A stretch of DNA of 64,000 nt from Lepidurus packardi (GCA_023053545.1 JAKZAN010000007.1:124001-188000), one strand, 5' to 3'. Positions 19,633-30,762 are shown, counted from the stretch's first letter. The notes: generated by a model not told the origin, from the sequence alone. Program-made: numbers and translations.

Positions 19633-21391
19633 GGCGTCTGCCTCACTTAAGCGTCAACGTGGTACCCTTCGTTAAGTACGAAGGGTACCACGTTGACGCT
19701 TAAGTTACGTTATTAAACTTAAAAGCAACACTGAAGATTTTTTGAATAATGCAGCAACTCCTTCCGAGAAAATTACTAAATTAAATCGAACTTTAGAGTC
19801 ATTAAACGCACATTTGAACAAAATAGCTTCATTTGACGAACAAATTCTTGACAGTCTTGAAGAAGAAGTTGAAAACGAAGAAGAAGCTATAACAGATTAC
19901 AGAATAACGCTTGAAGATACAATTGTTAGCTTTCAACACCAGCTTGTTTTGTTACAACCAACAAGCTCAACAGGTAACACCCCAAGCCCCGCTTCCTCCT
20001 CCGCGTCACCCCATAATTCCCCTTTTCAAAACCCAACCCGTAGAAAATCGAAACTTCCAGAGATGAAGTTGGCCTCCTTTGATGGGAACATCCTAGAATG
20101 GCAAGGTTTTTGGAGCAATTTCAAATCCGAAATCCACGACGACCCTGAGTTAACCCCAGTCATGAAGTTCAATTACCTCATGGGCCAATTGCAGAAGGAT
20201 TTGGTAAGCGGATTTATCCCTTCCGACGACAACTATCAAGAAACCATTGACATACTGCACAAAAACTACGGAAAAATCGACAAGCTAATCAAAGCTCACA
20301 CGAAGACCATCAGAGAACTTTGTCCCCCAGATGAGTCTTTTGAAAAAATGAAGAAATTCGTAGTCACACTCGACATCATCCTTCGAGGACTGTGAACGCT
20401 TGGCCGTAATGTTGACGGCTATGGAGATTTCATCATAAGCCAAATCGAAGATAAGCTCCCTACCTTATTCCGACAGCATGTCGAACGTAGGAAAGGGACT
20501 ACAGCTTGGACGCTGCTCACTTTCCAGGAAGCCATGGATGCCGAACTGGAGATCTTGGGGTCAGCACCAACACCCCCACCCGTCCATAACCAACCCTGCC
20601 ACGCGGCCTCCGAGAAACCTAAGCCCAAAACCAATCCTAGCAACCCCCCAACAGCTTCAGCCCTTATTACCTCTACCAACGAATCCAGCCCTAAACCTAA
20701 CAAATGCCCTTTCTGCACAGGTGACCACAAACCGAACGACTGCGAAAAATACGTGACACCTCAGCAAAGGTTGGCTGTGACCAAGGAGAAGCACCTTTGC
20801 TATAACTGCCTGCCTAGTTTGTCCCAATCCATCGCCGCTCAATGTAAGTCAAAATACAACTGTAGACGCTGCAACCGCCGCCACCATACAAGTCTGCATG
20901 ATGCGAACTTCTCCCCGAGAACTCAACCTCCTACAACCGACGTACAAAGCTCTCCCTCTACAACAACGCCCACGTCCATCACGACTATGCTCACATCCAC
21001 CCTTGAAGAAATTCCCGCTACTGTTTTTTTAAAAACAGCAATCGCGCCCGTAACGATTAATGGTGTGACGACTTCAGCCAACATTCTCTTTGACGATGGT
21101 GCCCAAAGTTCCTTCGTCACAATTGATCTCCTTGAGAAACTACAACATAAGCCCACTAAATTTATAACAACGAGCATTGGCTCCTTCGGATCGAAACGAA
21201 GAAATCACTGCTATGGCATCACCGAGTTAGCTGTCCAAACCCGAGACAACAAGTCTGTGACAGTTGACGTGATTGCCGTTCCAACTATTACAGCCCCCTT
21301 AAACCTGAAGTCTGAAATCGACATACGAAAATACGACTATTTCTACAACTTGCCTCTAGCCCACCCAGATGTAGGAAAACGAAGAATTTAA
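19631..21391 (+). pseudogene. BEL-A gag and protease region
   Basis: ATG at 19631 opens gag, broken by the hairpin, and the same frame runs on from 19706. It shows KLPEMKLASFDGNILEWQGF, the conserved gag block (DUF1759 type) of BEL elements, then an in-frame TGA at 20393-20395, then CPFCTGDHKPNDC and CYNCL/CRRCNRRHHTSLH zinc motifs, and the protease-like domain (DUF1758 type) with ILFDDGAQSSFV, where most relatives have DSG or DTG. A frameshift near 21383 moves the next block, NVDVLIGADLLWEFYE, to another frame. Gag forms the particle and the protease matures the polyprotein; this copy could not do so. Confidence 0.85.
19645..19705. repeat. 28-bp perfect hairpin in the BEL-A gag start
   Basis: 19645-19672 and 19678-19705 are exact complements around a 5-base loop. 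The left arm is in the gag frame, and the right arm brings stops TAA (19673) and TGA (19694). The gag frame is the same on both sides, and 19673-19705 is 33 bases, so this looks like a local inverted duplication added to the gag start. Confidence 0.92.
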
Positions 21392-23625
21392 CGTAGATGT
21401 CTTGATCGGAGCTGATCTTTTGTGGGAATTTTACGAAAGCGAAGTCATTCGCGGAGCCGGACCCACAGCCATCAAGTCATCCCTTGGCTATCTTCTTTCA
21501 GGACGATCTCACGCTAGCCGCATTAAACATTCTTACCATACCCTACTTTTCATAAAGAACTCGCCAAAAGTCCCCAGATCCCTTGAAGACTTTTGGGAAC
21601 TCTAAGCCATTGGGATCACTCCACCTAAGTCTGACGAAGAACTACTCCAAGAATACCAAGGCTCCATGATCAAACGTGAAGAAGATGGTCGCTACATCGC
21701 CAGGTTTCCGTGGAAACCAGATCATCCAGCCTTACACACGAATTTCGAAACCGCAAAAATACGTACTATTAATCTCCTTCGGCGGCTGCAAAAAAATAAA
21801 AAACTCTTGCAGCAATACAACGCGATCCTACAGGATTATCAGCAAAACAACTTCATCGAAAAAGTCCCTAACTCATACCCGGAAGCTGGTACCCACTATC
21901 TACCGCACCAGCCTGTAATTAAAGAATCCTCCACTACCCCGGTTCGGATCGTGTTCGACTGTTCGGCAAAATCCAGTCCCAAATCTCCCAGTTTGAATGA
22001 CTGTTTAGATCCTGGCCCTTCACTCCTTAACGATCTCTGCGGAATCTTGTTACGATTTCGACTTCACCCTTACGCTCTTTCTTCAGATATTGCCAAAGCA
22101 TTTTTAAACGTCCGTCTCGTGGAAGAAGATCGGAATTACTTGCGATTTTTCTGGCCTGAAGACCCGCATAACCCAGAGTCCACTTTGGTTACCTATCGTT
22201 TTAAAGCCCTGTTATTCGGAGCTTGCAGTTCTCCTTTCATCCTGCTCGCGGTCCTAGCCAGACACTTGTCCAGCAGTAAAAACCCTCTTGCTCCGATTAT
22301 CCAACGCGACATCTATATGGACAACTTGCTAACGGGAACCACTGAAGAATCGAATCTCATCGAGTTATACCAGGAGTCACGTAAACTATTCTCAGACGCG
22401 AAAATGAACCTCCGAGAGTGGATCTCGAACAGCCCCATACTGAAAAACCAGCTTATCAAAGACGGAACCTTGTCTTCCTCCAACATTGTCAAAGTCCTCG
22501 GTCTTCAATGGCATCCAGATACTGACTCCCTTTTCTACTCCGAGGTCGACCTAAGTTTCCCCACCAATTTGAAGAAGCGTGGGCTGCTCCAAATCATTAG
22601 CCGTATATTCCATCCGATCGGATACCTCAGCCCCCTGACCATCACAGCCAAACTCCTACTGCAAAACGTGTGGAAATCTCAGATCACCTGGGGTGATCCA
22701 CTTCCCGAACCATTAGTGTCCTCTTGGCTTACCCTCCGGAACCAGCTTGAACACGTTGGAGAAGTCAAATTTCCTAGGACATATTTTTCCACAACTGAGC
22801 CAGCGACCACCCTACATGTCTTTGCCGATGCAAGTCTGCAAGCTTATGGAGCTGTCGCATATTTGACCACCTCAAACAAGTCTTCATTTGTCTTCGCTAA
22901 ATCCCGCGTTGCACCCTTAAAGGCTCTAACCCTTCCTCACTTGGAACTACTCGCGATTCTACTGGCCTGCCGTTTGGCCACCTACATTGACAAAATACTT
23001 CTCTCAGAGAACAAAAAATCTGTCTATATATGGACCGACTCACAGATCGCCCTACATTGGTATACTGGTACACGACCGCCTCGTCGCTTTTTAGAAAACC
23101 GGGTCCAAGAGATCAACTTCTTGATAAAGAAGCTAAATTCGTCTATCCATCACTGCGTATCGGCCGAAAACCCTGCTGACCTCTTAACGCGCGCAATTCC
23201 CTTCACCAAATTCCAAGAATCGTCTCTGTGGAAAGAAGGACCCCCTTTCATACGACAACCCATTTCCTCTAACTCCATTAACTTAGTTACCCTCCTGATT
23301 CAAACCGAAGAATCTACCCCACCCAAGAAATCTCTCTTACCTGAAATTTTTGATCGTTTTAGCAACTGACTGAAGCTTGTCTTCGTCCTATGCTGGCTTT
23401 TCCGCTTTGTCTTTAACACGCGTAACGCTTCGAGAAGGTCTGGCACCATCTCTGCACAAGAACATCGAGATTGCGAAAATTGGATTTTCCTACAGGCGCA
23501 ACAGCATTCGTTCCCTGAAGTTTACCAAGCCCTTCATCGATCAGACCCTACCTCTAACAAAATCGCCATAGTCGGTCAGCTCGGATTATACCTGCAAAAT
23601 GACTTAATTCGTTGCCGCGGTACAC
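21392..23625 (+). pseudogene. BEL-A reverse transcriptase and RNase H
   Basis: After the frameshift this frame gives the end of the protease region, an in-frame TAA at 21603-21605, then RT: HYLPHQPVIK, VRIVFDCSAKS, LSSDIAKAFLNV, FGACSSPFIL and the catalytic IYMDNLLTG (second Asp replaced by Asn). RNase H follows (HVFADASLQAYGAVAYL, WTDSQIALHW, ENPADLLTRA). A third stop, TGA at 23367-23369, is followed in the same frame by NTRNASRRS and GQLGLYLQNDLIRCRGT, the segment before the integrase zinc finger, where the element breaks off. The rest of pol is absent. Confidence 0.88.
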
Positions 23626-23920
23626 GAAAGTTAGTTGTCTTTTTCGTCAGTTGCTCACGCCGAAGATCGCAAAGGTAATGGAAAGTCCGACGAGTCACAC
23701 GTAGATGTATTTTCCATTCCTTGTCGGTCCAACTTTTATTCATTATCTCTGTCCAAAAGGTGTCCATTCTATGTAATTTCCATAGCGATCGTCGACAGGC
23801 TACTGTAGTCAATATTTTGTGAGCCAGGGTGAATATCAAAAACAACCGTTTTCGGCGAATTTCGCCCAAATATGATAGAGCCAACACTAGATCATCTTCA
23901 CTGTCCCTCATTTGACCCAA
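23626..23920 (-). pseudogene. H2 DDE transposase, N-terminal part
   Basis: ATG at 23920 (minus) begins an acidic N-terminus followed by IMNKSWTDKEWKIHLRVTR, RRTFHYLCDLR and LTKKTTNFRVP. This is the typical N-terminal region of Harbinger transposases, with the FR(M/V)(S/T)R..F block before the helix-turn-helix. Homology ends where BEL-A begins (about 23620-23632). It belongs with 18457-19149. Confidence 0.85.
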
Positions 23921-24035
23921 AATTCTTGACCGTAGACTCGCTGCAACGATATCTATATAGTATGAAATATTTTAACGCTTACACATAACTAAAATATGCC
24001 TTGGTAGCCTACTAATGCGCGGAGACGACGTGAAG

Positions 24036-24285
24036 TGTTCCGTAGGCTACTAGATACGGAAGGTAGATTTCAATATTGCAAAAATTCATTGTTACTATTA
24101 CATGTTCTCGTTAAGGCAAGTTACTCTCGTTCCGTTCTCGACAACGGTTAGTCGACCATCGTAACCCCCAAAAATTTCTTTGTTTCTGTACACACGATTG
24201 ACGAAATATAGTCGTGTTTGTTATTAAAATCATCAGAGTGATATCGTAACGTTTCCCAGCCAGCTCACGATATTTGGGCTGACCA
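24036..24285 (+). repeat. BEL-B 5' LTR
   Basis: Matches 30209-30453 except for the extra GGCTA near its start and a few substitutions. Confidence 0.93.
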
Positions 24286-24287
24286 TT

Positions 24288-24305
24288 TGGTGCATCGACC
24301 GGGAA
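24288..24305 (+). promoter_or_regulatory. BEL-B primer-binding site, tRNA-Gly-like
   Basis: TGGTGCATCGACCGGGAA matches the complement of animal tRNA-Gly(GCC) 3' ends with one or two differences. The same 18 bases serve Gypsy-b at 35651-35668. Confidence 0.8.
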
Positions 24306-24401
24306 ACCAAGCGGTTTTTCTTTTCGCTTCGCAAACTGTTAAGTACTACATTTTCGATCTCAAACTTGTTTTTTGACGCATTTACTTTCGTAATTCGTAC
24401 A

Positions 24402-25986
24402 ATGGCGTACGCCAACGCGCCAGCCAACAGTGAATTCTCGGATGGCGAGCATGACGTCAACAATGAATTCTCGGATGGCGAGCGTGACGTCAACAATGAA
24501 TTCTCAGATGACGAAAGTGACGCGTCAGACGTTCGTTTTTTACGCAAGCTTCGTACCGAAGCCACGAAGCGCGTCAACGTGTGTATCAAACGAATTGATG
24601 CACACACCGCAAACCGCGGCAGCCGCAGCGCACTCGAAGTTCTACGACAGCAGCTTTCCGAGGGTCTCAAGGAATGTGCGGACCTTAACAAACGCTACAT
24701 CACGGCTCGGGGGCTGAAAGACCGCCAAAGAGCGAACGCCGAAGCGTATTTAACGAAAATAGAGAGAGACGCATTCGCGTCTTTTCTAAATATCGAAGAA
24801 TATCGTTCCTCACGAGCTAACGACCCTCCATCATCAATCGTATCGCGCTCGCTTATCTCTTCCCGTTCGTCCCGATCGCCTGCAGAGGGCAGCATCGCGA
24901 GCAAATCCTCAAGCATGCGGCATCGGGAATCCCAATTACGCCTTGCCTCTGCCGAATTGCGTCTCCACCGGTTAAACGAAGACGCCGTAGAAGAGGAAGC
25001 CTGCCGAAAAAGGCTAAGGGAAATGTAGATGCAACTGGAGGAAGAGGAACAGAGAGCACAGTTGGCCCGAGCGAGACGACATTACGAAAATGAAGTCGCC
25101 CAACTCCGTTTAGAAGCAAATTCACTACGCGAAGAAGTTGAGGAGGTAGTTGGAGAGCCTATGCTCATCACGGGGACGGCAACACCTCCTTCCAACGTGT
25201 CGCTTGACGTACGAGTGAGTCCAACACACCAAACTGCACTGGTCCCCGACAGAAGCGAAACTACTACTCCAGCTTCCACAAACGAGAGGACAGTTGCCAA
25301 CGCCACCTATCGCCGAGAAGAGGTTGCAAATCGCGAAGATGCGTGGATATACGAAGAATCAGAAAATCGCGGAGAACGCAGTTCTCATGGTGGTAAGAGT
25401 TCCGGACTCACAAAGATCACGATTACCCGTTTAATGGAGACCCGAGACGATGGACGATGTTTATTGCTAATTTTAGAGCTCCATGATCCATGAATCGGGC
25501 TGTTCCGACGCTCAAAAACTCGCTTATTTAAGATAAATTTTGGATGACAGAGTAAGGGGATCGATTGCGCAAACACTACATAGCCCCTCCTTGTATAAAA
25601 CGGCCCTAGCGGAACTGCAACGAAGATATGGCCATCCTCATTTAATTGCCAGAGCTTTCATTGCGAAATTGCTTAACATTACACAGCTACGCTCTGAAGA
25701 TTTCGAAGCTCTTCAAGAATTTGCTAACGAAGTCCATGGCGCTGTTACGTCCCTTGAGCACTGTGGGTATCACCAAGACTTGCAATCGAGCGCAACCCTG
25801 TCACAGCTTGTCAACAAATTGCCCAAGCCTCTCAGAAATAGATGGGGGGAAAGAGTATTTAGTATACAACCTCGTCTCGCTGATCTGTCTGATTTCGACG
25901 CTTGGCTTGATCAACTCGTTTTAAGCCAAATGACAGTTCAACCGATTGAACAATTCGAAACCAAACCGGGGCCTTTGAAAAGGTAA
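24402..25986 (+). pseudogene. BEL-B gag
   Basis: ATG at 24402 opens gag. The N-terminus has three 11-residue acidic repeats of the type NEFSDGERDV (about 24427-24525), then a charged coiled-coil region. An in-frame TAG lies at 25026-25028 and a frameshift at about 25495-25540. The conserved particle-forming block follows: RRYGHPHLIARAFI, FEALQEFANEVHGAV, LPKPLRNRWGE, FDAWLDQLV, matched by BEL-E. A stop TAA at 25984-25986 interrupts the frame just before the zinc knuckles. Gag packages the RNA; this copy would give only a short fragment. Confidence 0.88.
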
Positions 25987-27477
25987 CCCCTGGCTACGAA
26001 GACGCCCCAATCGAAGCATGTTTATGCAACGAGCGAAAACTCTGCTCCAAAAACTTGCCAAGTATGCGAGAAAATTGGGCACAGTATTTCCGATTGTCGA
26101 AAATTCGCCGCGTTGCAGACGAATGAGCGTGCTGAAGTTGTCAAGGAAAAATCGCTCTGCTTCTCCTGCCTCGAAGACTCCCATCGAAGTCGGGAATGTG
26201 GCCGAAAGCAGGCCTGTGCAGTCGACGGCTGTAAAGAAAAACATCACCCATTGCTGCACGGCGCTCCCCGAGTTTACCCAAATCGTTCTGCAGCGAAAAG
26301 CCAGCCAGGACCCGCAGTCTATCATATGAGATTCGCGCCTGGGAGAATTGTTCTTCTATCATTAGTTCCCGTTATAATCTCCAAAAATGGGAAGTCTTTA
26401 CGCGTACACGCTCTGCTCGACACTGGCAGCGAAGTGTCACTTATTAGAAGAGATGTCGCCCGAAGCTTATCTTTAAATGGCCCTGACAAGAATATTCACC
26501 TCGAGACGTTCCATGGAAATGACCCGGTTGTGCGCGTGAAGACTGTGGAGTTCGAAGTCTCCTCCCTCGACGGAAAATCCGTCGTGCAAGTTTCGGGAGC
26601 GCTCACCGTCCCTAATCTCAACATTTCAAATCGACGTTATGATTTTCAACGACTGCAAAAGGCTCACAATCACTTGAGAGGCTTGGAGCTTCCAGAAATG
26701 AAGGACGAAGATGTTACGGTACTCCTCGGCATGGATGTCGTAGAGGCACACGAACCTTTGGCTATTTTGAAGCCTGCAAGAGGCACTGTCGGTCCCAGGG
26801 CTGTACAAACGATTTTCGGATGGACTGTCGTCGGTCCTGTCGAGCAAACAATACAAAGCCGCACTTCTGCGAGACAAATCTTCCGAATTGGCATGCAAGA
26901 TTCGGATGACGAACTACATCGCTCCGTTGAAAACATGTGGGAGACGGAGAGTTTCGGTACCAAGCCAACCACTGAGAAGTTACGCTCTGATGACGACAAG
27001 GTAGCCCTCAAAATTTTGGAAAACACGGTGTTCCATAACGGAGAGCGCTATGAAGCTGGGCTCCTATGGCGAAGCCCTGAAGTCACCCTCCCGAACAATC
27101 GCAACTCGGCTCTACACCGTTTATTCTCAATGGAGAGAAAATTACGTTTGAACCCCGAATTCGCTGAGATGTACGAAAAGGCCATCGAGGACTATTTGAA
27201 AAACGGACATGCTTGCCTCGTGCCTGTCGAAAGGCAAAACCTGGAGGAAAAAAGGATCTGGTATCTCCCGCATCACGCAGTTACAAATCCGAACAAACTT
27301 GGTAAGTTGCGGGTTGTATTCGACGCCGCCGCTCGCACCGCCGGAATATCGTTAAATGATGCGCTCCTGAAGGGACCGGATCTCCTCACAAATTTGGCTG
27401 CCATACTACTTCGCTTTCGACAGAATCGGATCGCTATTTCTGCTGATATCGAAAATTGTTCAACCAGGTTGGAGTAA
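25987..27477 (+). pseudogene. BEL-B zinc knuckles, protease and start of RT
   Basis: In the same frame as the preceding gag block, this continues with two zinc knuckles (CQVCEKIGHSISDC at about 26069-26110, then CFSCLEDSHRSREC) and a third Cys/His motif (CAVDGCKEKHH). The retropepsin-like domain has LLDTGSEVSLIRR, followed by VTVLLGMDVVEAH and FGWTVVGP, typical of the region before RT in BEL. RT starts with WYLPHHAV, LRVVFDAAAR and AISADIE, and the frame ends at 27477 because one A is missing from an A run near 27450. RT continues in the next frame. Confidence 0.88.
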
Positions 27478-30221
27478 TTAAGTCAGATCAACCCGCGTTA
27501 AGATTCTTCTGGCGTCCTCCTAGAGAAAATAATCCCCCCCGCACCTATCAAATGACTGTCCAAGTCTTCGGTTCAGCTTCATCCCCCGCCATTTGCAACT
27601 ACGTGCTGCGGAAGACGGCCGAAGATAGTAAAGACGATTTTCCGTTGGTTCCCGAAAAGGTGCAAAACCAATTCTACGTGGATGACCTCTTGGACTCCGT
27701 CGACAGCGAGCAAGAAGCTATCGAAGTAGCACGCCAAGTTTCGTTGTCACTCCATAGAGGGGGTTTTCGCTTGACGAAGTGGATGTCGTCATCGAAGGTC
27801 GTACTGAAGGCAATATCAAAATCAGAGCGTGCTTGTCCAGAATTGAATCTTGATTTCGACGAACTTCCCATCGAGCGGGCACTAGGCCTAAAATGGCACT
27901 GCGAGGAAGATTGTTTTCGCTTCCAATTTAATCCCAAGGGGGAAGTTAAGACAAAACGGGAGCTACTTAGCACCGTTGCCTCGATTTTTGACCCTCTAGG
28001 CTTCGTCGTCCCCTTTCTCCTCACGGCTGAATCCATTCTCCAAGACACTTGGAGCTTAATTATCGGATATGATGAAAAACTTCCTGAAGAAATGTTGACC
28101 CGCATTCAGACGTGGTGTCAAGAAATTAAGCTTTTGTCCCACTTGAAAATCCCGCGATGCCTTCGGACCGCACGAAACCCCATTTTAAACGCCCAGCTCC
28201 ACGTTTTCTCTGACGCTTCACAGCTGGCCTTCGGAGCAGCGGTGTACGGACGTTTCATACACTCCGACGGCCAAGTCACCGTAAATTTGATTTTCGCTAA
28301 GTCCCGCGTGGCACCACGAAGAGCACTTTGGATTCCTCGACTTGAACTACAGGGTGCAGTCCTCGCCGTTCGAATAGGTACTATGGTTCAGAAGGAGATG
28401 ACACTCCCCTTTTCCGCGATTATCTTTTGGACAGACGCCGAGCTCGTACTGAAATGGATAAATTCGAAGACCTGCAAGTTCCATGTGTTCGTCGCTAACC
28501 GCGTCAGCGAGATTCTCGAGCACTCGAAAAAAGGGCAATGGAGATATGTACCGACGTCCGAAAATCCTGCAGACGACTGCAGCCAAGGGTTGGCCGGAAG
28601 TGTTCTGGTTGAACCTAATCATCGCTGGTTCCGAGGCCCAGGATTTTTATACGAGGACGAAAGTAACTGGCCCACAACTTCAATTAGCCGCCCCGAACCA
28701 AGTCAAGACGACCCCGAAGTGAAATGGGTTGGTCACCAATCTGTAGACTCAAGTAGACCAGTCAATGACTTCATTAATCGCGCGCGCAACTTGGACTTGC
28801 TGAAAGGCACTATCGCTTACGTCCTGCGTTTTATTCAAGCTCTTAAAGGTCAACGGGCCATAAAACGAGATCTCACGGCGCTTGAAATAAATCAAGCCAT
28901 GAACGTCTGCATTCGAGTTACCCAAGAAGTTGCCTTTTCCCAAGAAACCTCGAATTTAAGAGGTGACAAGCCCATCAACGCAAATTCTCGAATCTCGAAA
29001 TTGAACCCCTACTTGGACGAAGAGGGAATTCTGAGGGCCCGAGGGCGTTTGGAGAACAGTACCTTGGAGCCCGGCGTTAAGAACCCAGTCATCCTGCCCG
29101 ATGATTGTCCATTATCGAAACTGGTGATCGCACAGGCTCATCGGAGGCTTCATCATTCGTCGGTGGAGCGTACACTCCATGAGATCCGGTTGACGTATTG
29201 GATTCTAAAGGGGAGAAAGTCTATTCTTAGTTGCGTCGCAAGGTGTCCCACTTGCCGTCGCAATAATGCTAAGCCCCAAATTCCGCACATGGCCGCCCTT
29301 CCTGAGCACCGGCTTCAGCCTTTTCTTCCCCCTTTCACGCATACGGGGATTGATTACTTTGGCCCCTTCCACGTGACGATTTTAAGACGGACGGTAAAAA
29401 GATATGGCTGCCTCTTCACCTGTTTGGTGACCAGGGCAGTTCATATCGAAGTGGCTCACAGTCTCGATACTGACTCGTTCCTGCAAGCCTTTAGTCGGTT
29501 TTGTGACAGACGCGGAAAACCGAAGGTAGTCTACTCGGATAATGGTACAAATTTTGTTGCAGGAGAACGCGAGCTGCGTAATCTGATTGCAAATTTGAAT
29601 GAAGAAAGGCTTGTGCATTCATTGGCTTTGGATAGCATTGAATGGCATTTTTCACCTCCTGCAGCGCCACACTTTGGTGGCGTTTGGGAAAGCCTTGTTA
29701 AATCTGCTAAGGTAGCTCTTCGGAGCGTTTTAAATAAAAGGACGCTGACGGACGAAGTCCTGTTGACCGCCATGACTGGGATCGAAAGTCTGCTGAACGG
29801 AAGACCACTCACGCATGTCACAGTCGTTCCGAACGAGCCCGAATCTTTGACGCCAAATCATTTTTTGCTGGGACGACCGCGGGCATGGCGTGCAGCGCAA
29901 GTGATAATAGAGCATTTCTGGAAGAGATGGATTCGCGAGTACGCCCCCTATCTCATCGAACGGCGAAAATGGCTGTCCGAAAGCCGAAATCTGCGGAAGG
30001 ATGATATCGTTCTTGTTGTGGACCAGAATTCTCCCCGAGGTCAGTGGCCGATTGGACGAGTCTTGCAGACCTTCCCGGGCAAGGACAGCATTACGCGGAC
30101 AGCTTTGGTGAAAACTAGGCACGGAGAGTACGTTCGGCCTGTCGCAAAACTTTGCCTCCTGGAAGCGGTATCTGAAGCAGTTACTGTGACTAGTAACGGG
30201 GCTGGCGATGTTCCGTACTAG
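27456..30221 (+). pseudogene. BEL-B RT, RNase H and integrase
   Basis: This 921-codon frame continues RT after the shift: ALRFFWRPP, VFGSASSPAICNY and catalytic NQFYVDDLLDS; then RNase H (HVFSDASQLAFGAAVYG, WTDAELVLKW, ENPADDCSQG); then integrase with an HHCC finger (HRRLHHSSVERTLHEIR ... CPTCRRN) and a D,D,E core (GIDYFGPFHV, YSDNGTNF, FGGVWESLVKSAK); then a C-terminal domain. It reaches the PPT-like region GGGGCTGGCGA just before the 3' LTR. The frame is uninterrupted, and only its front has been cut off by the upstream shift. Confidence 0.92.
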
Positions 30222-30453
30222 ATACGGAAGGTAGATTTCAATATTGCAAAAATTCATTGTTACTATTACATGTTCTCGCTAAGGCAAGTTACTCTCGTTC
30301 CGTTCTCGACAACGGTTAGTCGACCATCGTAACCCCCAAAAATTTCTTTGTTTCTGTACACACGATTGACGAAATATAGTCGTGTTTGTTATTAAAATCA
30401 TCAGAGTGATATCGTAACGTTTCCCAGCCAGTTTACGATATTTGGGCTGACCA
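30209..30453 (+). repeat. BEL-B 3' LTR
   Basis: Starts TGTTCCG within the last codons of the integrase frame and ends GACCA, followed by the duplication TGAAG. Confidence 0.93.
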
Positions 30454-30458
30454 TGAAG

Positions 30459-30759
30459 TCTACAAACATCTTGTGAATCAGAAGAAAAATTATTTTTTTG
30501 TCCATTTTCCAAATATATTTGGTCTCAATTCACAATGTTTGAATTCTTTGTCTTTTTGTTTACAATATTCTTTGCTTCACATTATATCATCTTATGTGAT
30601 CAAACGATTAGTGATCTTCGATTACAAGTTAAGCCGATTTCAACCTTAACCCGATTGAATAGTATCTACGCCAATTGGGACAGAGTTGAGGGAGCCCCGA
30701 CTCCGGAGGTGAGTTCGTGAACTCAACTCCGGAGTCGGGGCGGCAGTGGAAACACAGCC
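30459..30759. other. H2 right arm with near-perfect 48-bp palindrome
   Basis: No gene is credible here. 30694-30716 and 30719-30741 are complementary at 22 of 23 positions (GCCCCGACTCCGGAG core), spaced by 2 bases. The palindrome overlaps the 19-bp terminal repeat at 30741-30759 by one base. Confidence 0.85.
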
Positions 30760-30762
30760 AAA

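Larger units (their letters stand above)
19150..23625 (+). mobile_element. BEL-A: decayed, 3'-truncated BEL/Pao element inside the H2 transposase
   Basis: Between the two halves of the H2 transposase lies a BEL/Pao retrotransposon: a presumed 5' LTR (about 19150-19612), a primer site, gag, protease, RT and RNase H. It stops abruptly near 23625 in the linker before integrase. No integrase, purine tract or 3' LTR is present, and no target duplication can be defined. It carries three in-frame stops beyond a damaged gag start, plus a frameshift. Confidence 0.82.
24036..30453 (+). mobile_element. BEL-B: complete BEL/Pao element with mutated ORFs, in H2
   Basis: LTRs of 250 bp (24036-24285) and 245 bp (30209-30453) start TGTTCCG and end GACCA, and the element is flanked by TGAAG at 24031-24035 and 30454-30458, the 5-bp duplication usual for BEL/Pao. 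It has a Gly-type primer site, gag, protease, RT, RNase H and integrase. LTRs differ by a 5-bp indel and about three substitutions. Two in-frame stops and two frameshifts break the ORF. The flanking DNA on both sides belongs to H2. Confidence 0.95.
13370..30759. mobile_element. H2: PIF/Harbinger transposon expanded by three nested insertions
   Basis: The termini are 19-bp perfect inverted repeats: GGCTGTGTTTCCACTGCCG at 13370-13388 and its complement at 30741-30759, each flanked by AAA (13367-13369, 30760-30762). It carries the two convergent genes typical of the superfamily: a Myb/SANT-like protein on plus and a DDE transposase on minus. Removing H1 (13925-17575), BEL-A (about 19150-23625) and BEL-B (24036-30453) leaves about 2.8 kb, a normal Harbinger size. 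The transposase has lost an internal segment at the BEL-A junction. Superfamily membership is secure; the 3-bp duplication AAA is weak evidence by itself. Confidence 0.85.

Noticed and set aside
19645..19705. Hairpin as a bacterial-type terminator
   Set aside because: It lies in the gag start of a eukaryotic retrotransposon, has no T tract, and its arm duplicates coding sequence.
24233..24691. Minus-strand 152-codon ORF in BEL-B
   Set aside because: Antisense to the gag repeats and 5' LTR; its repeated serine-rich segments simply mirror the 33-bp gag repeats.
30535..30720. 61-codon ORF with hydrophobic start
   Set aside because: It lies in the non-coding right arm of H2 and runs into the subterminal palindrome; no support beyond length.
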